Assembly (NCBI GenBank): GCA_022575985.1
Contig: JAKSXM010000231.1
Span: forward strand, 6,574,501 to 6,638,500
Direction of reading: 5' to 3'
Origin: Anagrus nilaparvatae
Taxonomy: Eukaryota > Arthropoda > Insecta > Hymenoptera > Mymaridae
Length of the DNA: 64,000 nucleotides
Part shown: positions 22,561 through 34,399 of the stretch, in pieces
How positions within the stretch are numbered: position 1 is the first letter of the stretch
How the letters are laid out: every line of letters starts with the position of its first letter
Translations under genes and position numbers: made by a program
Notes under the pieces: generated by a model
What the model saw: the letters and a program-made list of their open reading frames with translations, nothing else
Database searches by the model: none
Told to the model about the DNA's origin: nothing

Positions 22561-22639
22561 CCCGAATACCCTCAGTATATCTAAATGGTCCTCCTGGGCC
22601 TAGAAATTAGACCCCCTAGCAGGGTTCAATACTATAGGC

Positions 22640-24260
22640 AGGCAGCCCACAAGATTTAGGGTGACTTATTTGAAACCACTCGGACGGCTTCAAGTGCACT
22701 ATTTGCCACCGAGATAGCGAAATTCTAGACTTTTGGCCAAGGCTCCACTGTACGAACGGAAAGCCTACTGGTTTCGGAAAGTCACCTGGGTGACCCTCTT
22801 GAAACCAGGCTAATCTTTAACACTTTATTCTACAAAGCTTTTTGATATGCCCCATTGTCCAGAGGGGAGGTACACCACCCCAAAAATTTTGGTCACCCAG
22901 GTGACCAAATTGAAACCAGGCTAGATTTTAATACTCGAATCTCATCATCATCAAAGACCTACAGCTAAAGCGATATTACGGAAAAGCTGTCCTGAGCCAC
23001 GTAATACAGCCGTATTTTAAGTCAGCTGGACTCTCTTGAAACCAGACTAAACTTTTACACATTACTCTACAAAGCTGTTTGATGAAGTATTTTGGCCTAA
23101 AACTGCCCCAAATGTCAAATTTCTTATGTTTTTTTTCCAATTTCTTATCGAATTGAGCTAAATTGATGCAAGGGTATTTATATCAATAGATAAACTGGTT
23201 TTTAAATTTTAGCCTAAAAATAACTATTTAAGGGGATAAATAAACCCCCCCAAAATTTCAGTCACCCAGGTGACCCAAATGAAACCAGGCCATATTTTAC
23301 ATACGCTTTTTTTCACCATAATAAACACTATTATTTCAAATATGGCCTATGCCAACCTGTCCAATGGGGTGAACTTGACGGTATTTTGGCCCGAAAACTC
23401 TCCCATGTACCGTCAATTTCACCCCTTTAGACAGGTTGACACAGGCCATATTTTAAATATATGTTTATTATGGTGAAAAGAAAAATTATGTGAAATTTGG
23501 CCTGGTTTCATTTGGGTCACCTAGGTGACTTAAACTTTGGGGGGCTGTACCCCCCTCAGGACAATGGGACATCGGCTAAACTTTTGGTACTTTATCAAAT
23601 AGCTTTGTAGAGTAATGTTTAAAAGTTTAGCCTGGTTTCAAGAGAGTCACCCAGGTGACTTAAAAAACGGCCGTATTACGAGGCTCAGGACAGCTTCTCC
23701 GTAATATCGCTTTAGCTGTAGGTCTTTGATGATGATGAGATTCGAGTATTAAAATCTAGCCTGTTTTCAATTTGGTCACCAAGATAGCCACCAAGATAGC
23801 GAAATTCTAGACTTTTGGCCAAGGCTCCATTGTACGAACGGAAAACCTGCTAGTTTCGGAAAGTCACCTGGGTGGTCCTCTTGAAACTAGGCTAAACTTT
23901 TACACTTTATTCTACAAAGCTTTTTGATAAAGTATCCAAAGTTTAGCCTATGCCCCACAATCCTGAGGTAGGATACAGCCCCAAAAATTTGGGTCACCCA
24001 GGTGTCCAAATTGAAACAAGGCTAGATTTTAATACTCGAATCTCATCTTCATCAAAGACCTACACCTAAAGGTATATTACAGAGAAGCTGCCCTGAGCCC
24101 CGTAATACGGCAGTAATTTAAGTCATCTGGGTGACCCAATTGAAACCATGCTAAACATTTACACTTTCGTCTACAAAGATTTTTGATAAAGTACCAAAAG
24201 TTTAGCCTATACCCCATTGTCTTGAGGTGGGGTACTGAAAATGAAACCAGGCCAAACTTT
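22640..24260. repeat. GGTCACCCAGGTGACC array in two orientations
   Basis: About eleven units of roughly 130 bases each pair the near-palindrome GTCACCCAGGTGAC with AAATTGAAACCAGGCTA. Units before about 23390 run one way and several after it run the other way, making a palindrome centred near 23390 with further inverted units up to 24260. ORFs here are fortuitous. Confidence 0.85.
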
Positions 24261-24739
24261 ACAAACGTTTTTTTTTCATAATAACAAACGTATATATTTT
24301 GAATATGGTCTATGCCAAACTGATCAAAGGGGTGAACTTGACGGTATTTTGGCCCAAAAAATTGCCCCAAAAGTCCAATTTCTTATGTTTTTCTTCCAAT
24401 TTCGTACCAAATTGAGCTAAATTAATGCAAAGGTCCTAATACACGGCTAGCCTGAAAGACTGGATTATGCAAAAGTCGTGCACTTCAGATTTTATAGCGA
24501 AAAATTAATGTTCAACCTATAATCCCTGCTCGGATTGGGCTGAAATTTTTAGGAAAAGATGCTTTTTTGGTCCCCAGAAACATGATAACCTGTTTTTGAA
24601 AATCAGTCATCCTCTTCGAGATATTTATCAATATGTCTCCCATTTAAAATACATGGGAAAAGCGATTTAGTAGTGGTTTTTCTTATTTTGATTCACAATT
24701 TTAGTTCGACCAAGCACCAAACCAACGAGAAAAGTTTTT

Positions 24740-25015
24740 TTTAACATATACCTAAGGAAGTAGGCTATAAAAAAAAAACGATACGTCAAGCCTTACTCAA
24801 GCGTAACCTAAGCTATAATAAAAAAACAACACGCCGAGCCTTACACTAGCGTAACCTAAGGAAGTATGCTATAATAAAAAAATTATACGTCAAGCCTTAA
24901 ACTAGCGTAACCTAGGCGATAATAAAAAAAATGACACGTCAAGCCTTAAACTAGCGTAACCTAGGCGATAATAAAAAAATGACACGTCAAGCCTTACACT
25001 AGTGTAATCTCATGA
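24740..25015. repeat. ~58-bp tandem array (TAACCTAGG units)
   Basis: Five units of ACACGTCAAGCCTTA, ACTAGCGTAACCTA and ATAATAAAAAAA. The inverse copy, about three units, is at 28330-28475. Confidence 0.88.
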
Positions 25016-25141
25016 TGAATTTGAGATTAGTAGTAAATTTAATTTAATAAAAGATTTTGTACATTAAAAATTATTTTTTTATAAATTAAAATAACTTTGA
25101 TACAATCTTATTTGTTATATTTAAATTATTTTTTTTAATTC

Positions 25142-25780
25142 TGTCGTCAAAGCTTGCCTTTGCAAACCAAATTCACGAGACAAAGTGATACATTCCTTTA
25201 TACTTTACTTTGCGCACAGTTTGATGAGAACTGTGAGCAAAGTAAAGCTGGCCTTGACTTTGCGCATTGTTTAGTATCATAGCTTAATCTAAGCTATGAC
25301 CCTAACCACTGCCTCAGCCACGAATATCCTTCACTTTGAGCAAGTATATATACAGAAGGAAAGCTGATTTTAACACTTGCGAGAGCGATTTACACTAAGA
25401 AGCCACCTAATCTCCTCAAAATACTAAAAATTCATATCGTTTTCTCTGCCAATTACATATAAAAAAAAAGAGACAACAAAAAATCAATATTTTTTAATAT
25501 AAAAACAAGTTCCTTAGCATTAATATTATAAAGAATCTAACTAAATATATACACAATCAAAGGTACAATACGTGTGACTCAGTTCCTTTTATTTTATATT
25601 TCTTTTTTTATTCTGTTTTATATCATTCTTTTTTTATTCTTTTACTTCTTTATATATATGTATGATTTTTTTATCATTTTAAAAAACGTGTACTATTTTA
25701 AAAAAAATTAGATTTCTTGTATTATTTAAATCCAGTTATCTCGTGAATTATGATTTGCAAAGGCTTAAACTTTGACGACA
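25142..25780. mobile_element. TIR element with internal hairpins
   Basis: The left TGTCGTCAAAGCTTGCCTTT and TCACGAGA are inverted at the right end (TCTCGTGAATTATG, AAAGGCTTAAACTTTGACGA). Inside are a 19-bp stem with a 7-base loop at 25203-25247 (one mismatch) and a short hairpin CATAGCTTAATCTAAGCTATG at about 25277-25297. No ORF. Confidence 0.72.
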
Positions 25781-26097
25781 TCATTAAAAAAAGAACATTT
25801 CTTTATTCGGGCGCAAATGTAATAGTTCTCCAATCAAAAGAAAAAATAGTTATATAGAAAACCAGCGTCCTTCGGCCTTTCAGGGACACCGTGTTCTTCT
25901 ATGGGTGAAATATAAGGGTAAAAGGGGGTAAAAAATCAATTTTCATTAAAGAATTCATTTTTACTTGAAAAAATCTATAGGGGGATTTTTGAGGTTGCTG
26001 ATTTCAAATAGAACCATAAAAAAATCATAAAACTTTATTTAGACGTGGAAAATTAGGATGAAAAAGAGTAAAAAATCAATTTTTATAAAAGGCATTA

Positions 26098-27690
26098 GGG
26101 TAATTCCATGGATAAATAGCACAAAATGGAACGCGAGGTCTCAGAATTAAAAAATTTTATTTTTGTTCGAAAAAACTACTTAAAATTAGATGATTCACCA
26201 AATCTGAAGGTTTTTTATAGATTTTTAAGAGAGTTATGCTGTTCTAAAGTTTTTTGGTAAAATTGCTCTCTTCAGCCACCATTTTTGAAAGTTCCGTAAA
26301 AAAGCTCCGGAAAACGTTAAAAAATAAAAAAAAAAAAGATTTTCGATGTAAAATTTGATGAGGAATTCGAATTTTCAGTCAGATTTTCCCCATTCTGTGC
26401 CCATTCGCGGGAAAATTCAAATTTCTGCCCCAAATTTGACAACTTTAAATGAAAATAGCCGAAAGGCTTCCCACTGAAAAAAAAATTTTTTCTTCTGAAA
26501 TTTTTCGAAAAGTTCATATATATCATAGAAAAAATTTTCCTGAGGGTAATTTTTGATATAAGAGAGTAATGCTGATTTTAGTGAATTTTTCAATTTTCTC
26601 ATTTTCGACTTGTTAGTTATATTGCTAATTTCCCGCTTAGTCACGTGGCCAAATGAAAATCTGACAAAAAAATTGAATTCTGCAGGAAATTTTACAAGGG
26701 TATAGTAATTTTAGTAGCCTTAGAATGATACATCTCAATTTGACAAAATAAATAAAATAGATTTTAAAAATATAGAAAAAATGAAAATGAAAAAATGTGA
26801 TTTTATTGATTTTTGTGTACTGTTTTAATCATTTATAGACATTTCGATGAAAAATAAACTCTAAACTTAAAAAAAAAACTTACTTTTCATTATTAGAAAA
26901 ACTAATTTTTGTTTCCCCAAAAGAAGTACTTTTATTTTTAGATTTTTCATGATTTTTAGACTAAAAATGTGAAAAAATCAAGAAAATCCCATTTTAAAAA
27001 TATTCATTTTTATTAAATTTTTTTAATTAATTTTAATTATTTTGTCAAATTGAGATGTATCATTCTAAGGCTACCAAAATTACTATACCCTTGTAAAATT
27101 TCCTGCAGAATTCAATTTTTTTGTCAGATTTTCATTTGGTCACGTGACTAAGCGGGAAATTAGCAAAATAACTAACAAGTCGAAAATGAGAAAATTGAAA
27201 AATTCACTAAAATCAGCATTACTCTCTTATATCAAAAATTACCCTCAGGAAAATTTTTTCTATGATATATATGAACTTTTCGAAAAATTTCAGAAGAAAA
27301 AATTTTTTTTTCAGTTGGAAGCCTTTCGGCTATTTTCATTTAAAGTTGTCAAATTCGGGGCAGAAATTTGAATTTTCCCGCGAATGGGCACAGAATGGGG
27401 AAAATCTGACTGAAAATTCGAATTCCTCATCAAATTTTACATCGAAAACCTTTTTTTTTTTTATTTTTTAACGTTTTCCGGAGCTTTTTTACGGAACTTT
27501 CAAAAATGGTGGCTGAGGAGAGCAATTTTACCAAAAAACTTTAGAACAGCATAACTCTCTTAAAAATCTATAAAAAACCTTCAGATTTGGTGAATCATCT
27601 AATTTTAAGTAGTTTTTTCGAATAAAAATAAAATTTTTTAATTCTGAGACCTCACGTTCCATTTTGTGCTATTTATCCATGGAATTACCC
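26098..27690. mobile_element. Foldback family F1, copy B (complete, 1593 bp)
   Basis: Begins GGGTAATTCCATGGATAAAT and ends with its inverse. The arms are about 650 bases each around a ~280-base AT-rich centre. The 4-bp duplication is ATTA on both sides. A 75-codon frame beginning MTKREIS appears in each arm only because the arms are copies of each other. No transposase is encoded, so it is non-autonomous. By eye copy B is identical to copy C, including the arm-specific differences (CTCTTCAGCC left, CTCACGTTCC right). Confidence 0.95.
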
Positions 27691-28913
27691 ATTATATTTA
27701 CTTGGAATACTGTATTGAAGGGTTTTTTGAGGTTATTAATTTCAAATATAACTATAAAAAAATTCCTAAAATTTAATCTAGGGGTATAAAATTGTAAAAT
27801 CTAAGGATTGTAAGGGGTGGAAGGTAGTTTGGATAATTTGATAACCAAATAAATTACTAACGTTTTTTTTTGGTTGCTGATCTCAAATTTGAAAATGAAA
27901 AAATAAAGAAAATTAGCTTTGGAGTATAAAATTAGACTATATAAAATCTTGTTTGCTAGGGGTTGAAAAGGGTGAAAGATTTTAGTTTTCATCTAACTTC
28001 AATTTCATAAAATAAAAATATCTAAGGCTTTTTGGTTAATCTCAAATTTTAACATTAAAAAAACAAAAAAGTTAACCATAGGGGAGAAAAATCCAATTTT
28101 TTTCAAAAGCTTTAGTCTAAAGTTTTGAAATAAATATGTAGGTTTACCTGAATTAATTATTTCAAACATAAAAATGATGTAATTGCAAAGTATAATAATA
28201 ATGGAATCCTAATAACCTAAGAGATACCTATAATAAAAAATAAGACTATTTATATAAACTATTTTTTTATAAATATTGCTGTTAAAGCAAAATATCCAAC
28301 TTTTTGAGTTCACTAATCGCGATTCTGACATTTTCTACTTCCTTAGGTTACGCTAGTGTAAGGCTTGACGTGTCTTTTTTTTAATACAGCCTACTTCCTT
28401 AGGTTACGCTAGTATAAGGCTTGGCATGTCGTTTTTTTATTATAGCCTAGGTTACACTAGTGTAAGGCTTGATTCCCTTTTTACGGGTAGTTTTAGTCAA
28501 ATTAAGGGCAATAGTCTAATTTTTCATTAGAAGTACTTCAATTTTCGTGATAAGCGTCCCAAAAAACGAGTAATCGTAGCGAAAATGCCATTTTTAGGGG
28601 TGGTTTTGGTCAATTTAAGAGTGAAGGTCTAGTTTTTCATGAAAAACACTTCAAATTTCGTGATCAACATGCCAAAAAAACCCGTATACCAAATTTTAGA
28701 TGGCTAGAGCGAATGTAGCGAAAATGGCATTTTTAAGGGTAGTTTTGGCCAATTTAAGGGTGATGCCTCAATTTCTTATAGAAAAGACCCTGATTTTCAT
28801 GATTAGCGACCCGAAAAACATTAACTAGACCAAATCTGCAGATAACCAGAAACGATATACCCCCTCCCCCCTTCCTACCCCGTATTTTGACTGGAGAATA
28901 TTCACTGTTAGTA

Positions 28914-30405
28914 CCCATTAGCGCCCAATCGACATATACAGGATATTTGAATTTTTTTTAATGAAAAAATCGATATTTTGGGCTAAAAATGTTATCTAGT
29001 ATGTAAAAAGGGCTGAAATTTTCATTTCCGAAGTCCGTTTTAACGTACAACCCCTAGAAAACACGATATCATCCCCTAAAATTGGGGTAAATTTTAAACA
29101 TATTTTAAACGTTATTTAAAATGATAATGGGTCCAAAAAAAAGTATCAGGGCATATAAAATTTTACTAAAGACTACTAAAAACTCAAAAAAAAAATAAAT
29201 TTATATAAATTTATCATGTTTACCCCCTCAGATGGGGTGTAAGGGGGTGGTATTATTGCAAAATAGAAAAATCAATATTTTGGTCTAAAAGTGTTACCTA
29301 GTAGGTAATTTGGGCTGCTCTTTTCATTTCTGAAGTCCATTTTTATATAAAACCTCTAAGAAATGAGATATCATCCCCTAAATATGGGGTAAAATCTTTT
29401 CTAGGGGTTGAACGCAAAAAGGAACTTCAGGAATGAAAATAGCAGATAAAAATAACAACTAATACTAAAAATATTCATACTTTCTATTACGCTATGTCAC
29501 CCCCTTACAACCCCTCTAAGGGGGCGAATATGATAATTTGCTATTGATTTATTTATTTTAGTTTATTATTTAAGAATCTCTTGTAAAGTTTTATTTGCCT
29601 TTAGATATTTTTTTATGCACAGTCACGAATACAAGTGACTCGCATAAGTTATTTGAAATTTACCCCATATTTAGGCGACTATATAAAACTTTCTAGGGGC
29701 TGCAGGTGAAAATGCACATTGGAAATGAAAAGAGCAGTCCACATTAGCGACTTGGTAAGACTTTTAGATCAAAATATTGATTTTTTCTATTTTACTATAA
29801 TATTACCCCCTTAAATCCCATCTGAGGGGGTAAATATGACAAATTAATATAAATTTATTTTTTTTGTGTTATTAATAACTTTTTTTTCCGCAGTCTCATT
29901 TTAAATAACGCCTAAAAAATCTTTTAAATTTACCCCATATTTATAGGATGATATCACATTTCCTAGGTGTTGTATATAAAAATGGACTTCACAAATGAAA
30001 AGAGTAGCCCAACTTACCTATTGGGTAATACTTTTAGACAAAAATATTGATTTTTCTATTTTGCTATAATACCACCCCCTTACACCCCATCTGAGGGGGT
30101 GAAAATAACAAATTTATATAAAATTATTTTTTTTTAGTTGTTAATAGTCCTTAGTAAAATTTTATATGCCCTGAGACTTTTTTTTGGGCTCAGTATCATT
30201 TTAAATAACGTTTAAAAAATGTTTACAAATTACCCCACTTTTAGGGGATGATATTGCGTATTTTAGGGGTTGTACGTTAAAACGGACTTCGGAAATGAAA
30301 AATTCAGCTCCATTTACCTACTGGGTAACATTTTTAGCCCAAAATATCGATTTTTTCATTAAAAAAAATTCAAATGTCCTGATGCGTCGATTGGGCGCTA
30401 ATGGG
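28914..30405. mobile_element. Foldback element F3 inside the composite
   Basis: The ends CCCATTAGCGCCCAATCGAC are exactly inverted at 30386-30405. Next to them TTTGAATTTTTTTTAATG and AAAATCGATATTTTGGGC also mirror each other, and inner units (GAGGGGGTAAATATGA, TTACCCCATATTTAGG, GGACTTCNGAAATGAAA) repeat in both orientations. The flanks resemble TA but a duplication is not clean. No ORF. Confidence 0.85.
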
Positions 30406-30572
30406 ATAATAAAGAAATGGAATTTCCTGAAAATTATTTATGATAGTTTTAATATTATTTTTAAATATGCATTTCGCTAAATATGCATAATTTACTCTCA
30501 ATATTAAAAAAAAGAGGGGGAAAATTATTATATGTAACATATAGTTTTCAAAATTTTCTTATTACATCAAAG

Positions 30573-30645
30573 TGTCTTGCTGGAGTAATGGATAACGTCG
30601 CTGCCTCAGAAGCTAGGGGTCCAGGGTTCGATCCCGGTAGGAGTC
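30573..30645 (+). ncRNA. tRNA-derived sequence (SINE head or tRNA pseudogene)
   Basis: It has a perfect B-box, GGTTCGATCC (30625-30634), an A-box-like TGGAGTAATGG (30581-30591) and a near-normal T arm, spaced as in a tRNA. The acceptor strands (GTCTTGC versus TAGGAGT) do not pair well and the anticodon arm is irregular, so a working tRNA is unlikely. The following sequence is A/T-rich without an obvious SINE body. Confidence 0.5.
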
Positions 30646-30909
30646 AAAATTTTTCATCACTTTTTTTAATAGATATTTATTTTAAAAAAAATTAATTAAT
30701 TTCGAAAATGTTACTAAGTATTAATAATTAATAAAAAAAAAATTAAAAAAAAATAAAAAAATTAAATGAAAAATTTTTTTTGCTTATTTTTTAAATTGGA
30801 GCTCAAATAGAGCTGATTTAGATTAAAAAAATGGAGTAAAATTTTTTTAAATTTTGGAGCTATTTTCGAGCTCTAAATGTGCTCAAATGGAGAATTAACC
30901 TTGTCTGGG

Positions 30910-31469
30910 TAATATATGTTATTATCATAATTTTCTTTTTAATTTTAAAGGTGCAAGGTAATTTTTGACCCGAAATGACCAACAAGTTGTATAAATTGGT
31001 AAACAAATATATGAAAGTTTTTTTCCAGTAAAAATTAGCTTTCTAAAACGCTTTGTGATTTCTGTAAAATTTTGTAAAGCTAAAAACTCAAAATTCCTAT
31101 GTTATTTAAAGGGAAACCTCATAGCTCGGTGGTACGGGTTTTTAAAATAAAAAATCAAAATTCTTGGAGCTAAAGAGTTTTCGAAAAAAATGGGGAAAGC
31201 AAAAAAATCTCGAAAAAAGTAAAATACGACACACTCTAATACATATATATATATAATACTCGCGCGTGAGGAGTAGGCATTTATGGGTCGCGCAACGCAT
31301 TAAAAATTAAATTGTAAAATAAAAAAAATTATTTATATTCTTTTAATTAAAAAAATCTTTAATTTTATTGTTTTTTACTTTAAATTTTGAATAAATTTTT
31401 ATAATTTATAAAAAAAAAAAATTGAAAATTTTTATAATTTTTTTAATTTATAATTTATTTTATAATTAG
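30910..31469. other. AT-rich flank of the composite element
   Basis: No gene is recognised. A GC-richer island near 31257-31300 (ACTCGCGCGTGAGGAGTAGG) stands out but I cannot name it. Confidence 0.35.
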
Positions 31470-31970
31470 CTGAACCGTGAACCTCAACCTGTCATTGATA
31501 TATATTGATCACCATTATAATTTTTAATTACACCTTGTTTTATTAATATTTGATCTTCAGTTTCTATTTTTATACTTTCTGCGGTTGAACCCCAAATACA
31601 ATTTTACCCTCAATAAAAAACATTAAAAGTTATAAATTAACTTTAAAAAAGTTAAATATTGTTAATATTTACATTGGATTTTGTTTCATCTGTTTCAAAT
31701 TTCAGGTTTTTTACCACTACTTCTATCCAAATTTACCTTTATCTTTAATTAAATTCGAAATAATTTAGTAGTTTAATTAATAACATATATAAAAAAAAAT
31801 CTTAATGATATTTATAGTTCCTTTTTTTTGTTTGAGCTATACCTGTATTATATAACATAAAATTTATCACAGACATCATCTAAAGCTATACATCTTTTTA
31901 TATTTTGCAAACACTCAATAACATTAAAACTAAATAATTTTGATTTTTTATAAGAAAATCCATGTTCTTT
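31470..31970 (-). pseudogene. Unassigned coding remnant (minus strand)
   Basis: Three separated protein-like pieces read on the minus strand: SYKKSKLFSFNVIECLQNIK then RCIALDDVCDKF (about 31850-31970), WIEVVVKNLKFETDETKSN ending at a possible donor (about 31677-31735), and CIWGSTAESIKIETEDQILI then QGVIKNYNGDQYISMTG (about 31480-31600). Order and spacing would suit exons of one protein, and the last piece has the feel of an OB-fold strand pattern, but stops and missing splice signals prevent a model. Identity unknown. Confidence 0.3.
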
Positions 31971-32079
31971 AGAAATGAAAATATATATAATACAATAAAA
32001 AATTTAAAAAAAAATAAAAAATATTTATACGTCTGAAATGTTATTCATACGTATGAACTGTTTAACTTAGAAACCGTTA

Positions 32080-32345
32080 CTACGAGTAGTAATCCATAGC
32101 GACCGTTTCAGTAGCAATCGTTTTTATGGTTACTATTTCCATAACAACCGTTACCATGTTTACCGTTGCTATGGTTATCATTCCCATAGCAACCGTTGCT
32201 ATGGTTACAATTTCTATAACAACCGTTACCGTCTCCATAGCAACCATTATTATCGTTTCCATAGCAACCGTTGCCATGGTTACCATTCCCATAACACCTG
32301 TTACCATAGTTACTGTTTCTATAGCAACCGTTAATATAAGTGTTG
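32080..32345. repeat. X-box-like minisatellite, block 1
   Basis: A dense array of variants of GTTTCCATAGCAAC and GTTACCATGGTTAC. The first fits the published RFX X-box consensus (RYYNYYATRRNRAC) at every position. Whether any RFX protein binds here is untested. Open frames of 75-80 codons on both strands follow the 12-15-base period and are not genes. Confidence 0.85.
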
Positions 32346-32700
32346 ATCACGTGATAAACACGTAGTAATCACGTGATATACACGTGGTGATCACGTGATA
32401 ACCATAATCGTTACTATGGTTATAAATTCCATAACAACCGTTTCCATGGTTACTGTTTCCATAGCAACTGTTATTACCGTTTCCATAGCAACCGTTGCCA
32501 TGGTTACCAGTCCCATAACACCTGTTACCATGGTTACTGTTTCTATAGCAACCGTTACTATAAGTGGTGATCACGTGATAAACACGTAGTTATCACGTGA
32601 TATTCACGTGGTGATCACGTGATAACCATATAGTGATCACGTGATATACACGTGGTGATCACGTGATAATCATATAGTGATCACGTGATAACCACGTGGT
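32343..32700. repeat. TCACGTGA palindrome array with second X-box block
   Basis: GTGATCACGTGATAAC and AACACGTAGTNATCACGTGA alternate; CACGTG (the canonical E-box of bHLH-zip factors) occurs many times. The X-box block returns at 32398-32565 and again ends in the CACGTG block, so the two form a higher-order unit of about 230-300 bases. Confidence 0.88.
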
Positions 32701-32734
32701 AACCTGCCTACAGCGGCGATTATATATTTATAGT

Positions 32735-32805
32735 ATAGGTAGATATATCTAGTTAGATATATCTAGTTTTAGATATATCTAGGTAGATATATCTAGTTTT
32801 TTATT
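32735..32805. repeat. AGATATATCTAG tandem palindromes
   Basis: Four copies of the palindromic word AGATATATCT, joined by AGTT or AGGT, immediately before the broken gene. Confidence 0.85.
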
Positions 32806-32810
32806 ATTAT

Positions 32811-34103
32811 CTAAAAAAAAAAATTGCATAATACCCCAATTGGTTTTTTAATGTTCTCTAAGTCAACGTAATTTTTCGTATACTCATAATTTTTCCAACT
32901 TTTTCCTTGACTATAGCAAAAACTTAAAACATTTCCAATCAGACATTTTTCTCCTTTTTGAAGCTCGAACAAACACCAGTCCCCCACAAATACTTTTTTT
33001 GCGACTTGCAAATTAAAAATAATTCTGTTGGCTAAGATATTATTTGGTTCTTGATCACATTGTTTTACCCGCACTAATCGGTCAGCGCTCAATTTTTTTA
33101 TATCTTGATTATACATGTAACATAATGACCCTTTTGGGACTGTTTTTATTTCTCCATTTAAAGTTCTTAAGTTTACAAATGGACTATTAGCAGTTATATT
33201 ATTTTGCTTATCCGTAAAATTTCTAAAATCAAAGCCAGTTGACAATATATTTAAATCACTTAGGGACACTGCTTCTACAAATTCACTTGATTCTTGACAA
33301 GAATTTTCGTCCAACCGTAGGACAAAGCCAACTAGTTTATTTGTTCTAGAATCATATTGAACTTTCCCAATTATTCCAGTCGAATCTTCACTTAACCAAA
33401 CGCGTAATGATAAGCTACGTTCTGTTAAAAAATCTTTCAACTCTTTAACTCGAAAAACGCCTTCTTCAATGTAAACATCCTTGTCAAAACAAATATATCT
33501 TGATATCGTTGATCGTGCTGGAATGAACAAATTAGCATGAAGTGTATCGTACAATATTGCACCTCCTACCAAAAATAATTATATACAAAACTGTTGTATA
33601 ATTTTCGAATATCTGTAACCCTTTGGATTTCTACTGTAATTTTCATATGCCGTATCTAGTAAAAGATGGATTAATTTTGAATCATTTGCATTGCAAATTA
33701 AATCCACAGTTTCTAAACACTTTTTATAATTATTATACATTAAATCTTCTTCTTGATCATTTGTAAAAAAATCATTTGGTTTACTTTTACACAAATATGA
33801 AATGTCCCACAATAATTTTTCATCTCCAGGAACAATTTTAAATGATTTTGGAGATTTGCTGAAAATCCCGTAATAATTTTCTAAATTTTCATCTTCCGAT
33901 ATAAAATTTTTGTAATCTTCTGATCTGATGAAAATAGCAAACGATTCCAGATTTTCCTTCTTCAGATTTTCCATATAGCCTTTATTATCAACGTTCATTA
34001 GCCTACAAATAACTTTTATGTAATTTGGTATAGGCAATCTTAATTCTTTTTCAACATTCTGCCAGAATAATTTATGTAATTTCAATAACTGTACAACCAT
34101 TTT
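32811..34103 (-). pseudogene. Uncharacterised protein, one in-frame stop
   Basis: One minus-strand frame of about 430 codons is interrupted by a single TAA at 33579-33581; it reads straight on as LFLVGGAILYDTLHANLFIP. The exon starts after a good acceptor (TTGTTTATTTTACAG) as CAAAATGGTTG, so the start is either that ATG or lies in a missing upstream exon. Notable parts are KLHKLFWQNVEKELRLP near the start, LSLRVWLSEDSTGIIGKVQY and NKLVGFVLRLDEN in the middle, and GDWCLFELQKGEKCLIGNV near the end. The middle recalls a family of unnamed animal proteins often annotated only as uncharacterised and possibly transposon-derived; I cannot show catalytic residues. The 3' end runs into the minisatellite and is probably truncated. 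Function unknown. Confidence 0.6.
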
Positions 34104-34399
34104 GCTGTAAAATAAACAAAACATCTTTTCAGTAATTATATAAATGTTTCCAAACCTTTGTAACAATTTGAATTATTCTAATACGAGATTGTTTTATTTT
34201 CTGTATAATTGGTAATGCATTATTGTGGTAATGTATATCAGACGAAAAAATATAAAAACTATTCTCAATCATTAAATAATGACACAAAATATTATTTGAA
34301 ATCAGCCAATTAATCAATCATACAAAAAGTAAATGTAATAAGTGATAACAAATTAAAAATTTCCTTGATTCCTTTTTATATAGCTTCAAATTATGTAAA

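Larger units (their letters stand above)
21939..30909. mobile_element. ~9-kb composite inverted-repeat element, TAA duplication
   Basis: The ends match in inverse orientation: CCCAGACAAGG, then CTCCATT and repeated GAGCTC-containing words on the left (21939-22050), and the mirror of these on the right (about 30785-30909, finishing CCTTGTCTGGG). Both sides are flanked by TAA (21936-21938 and 30910-30912). Further in, 22085-22560 is mirrored by 28440-28900, including AGTCAAAATACGGGG, and the TAACCTAGG units at 24.75-25.01 kb are mirrored at 28.33-28.48 kb. Other foldback elements sit within it (25142-25780, 26098-27690, 28914-30405). No transposase gene is visible. It is either one very large foldback element or nested insertions; the matching termini and flanks support a single outer unit. 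Confidence 0.7.

Noticed and set aside
30573..30645. Functional tRNA gene
   Set aside because: The acceptor strands do not pair and the anticodon arm is irregular, despite a good B-box.
32080..32589. Several 64-80-codon frames of simple repeats (NGCYRNSNHGN type) on both strands
   Set aside because: Both strands are open because the 12-15-base unit lacks stops; it is a minisatellite.
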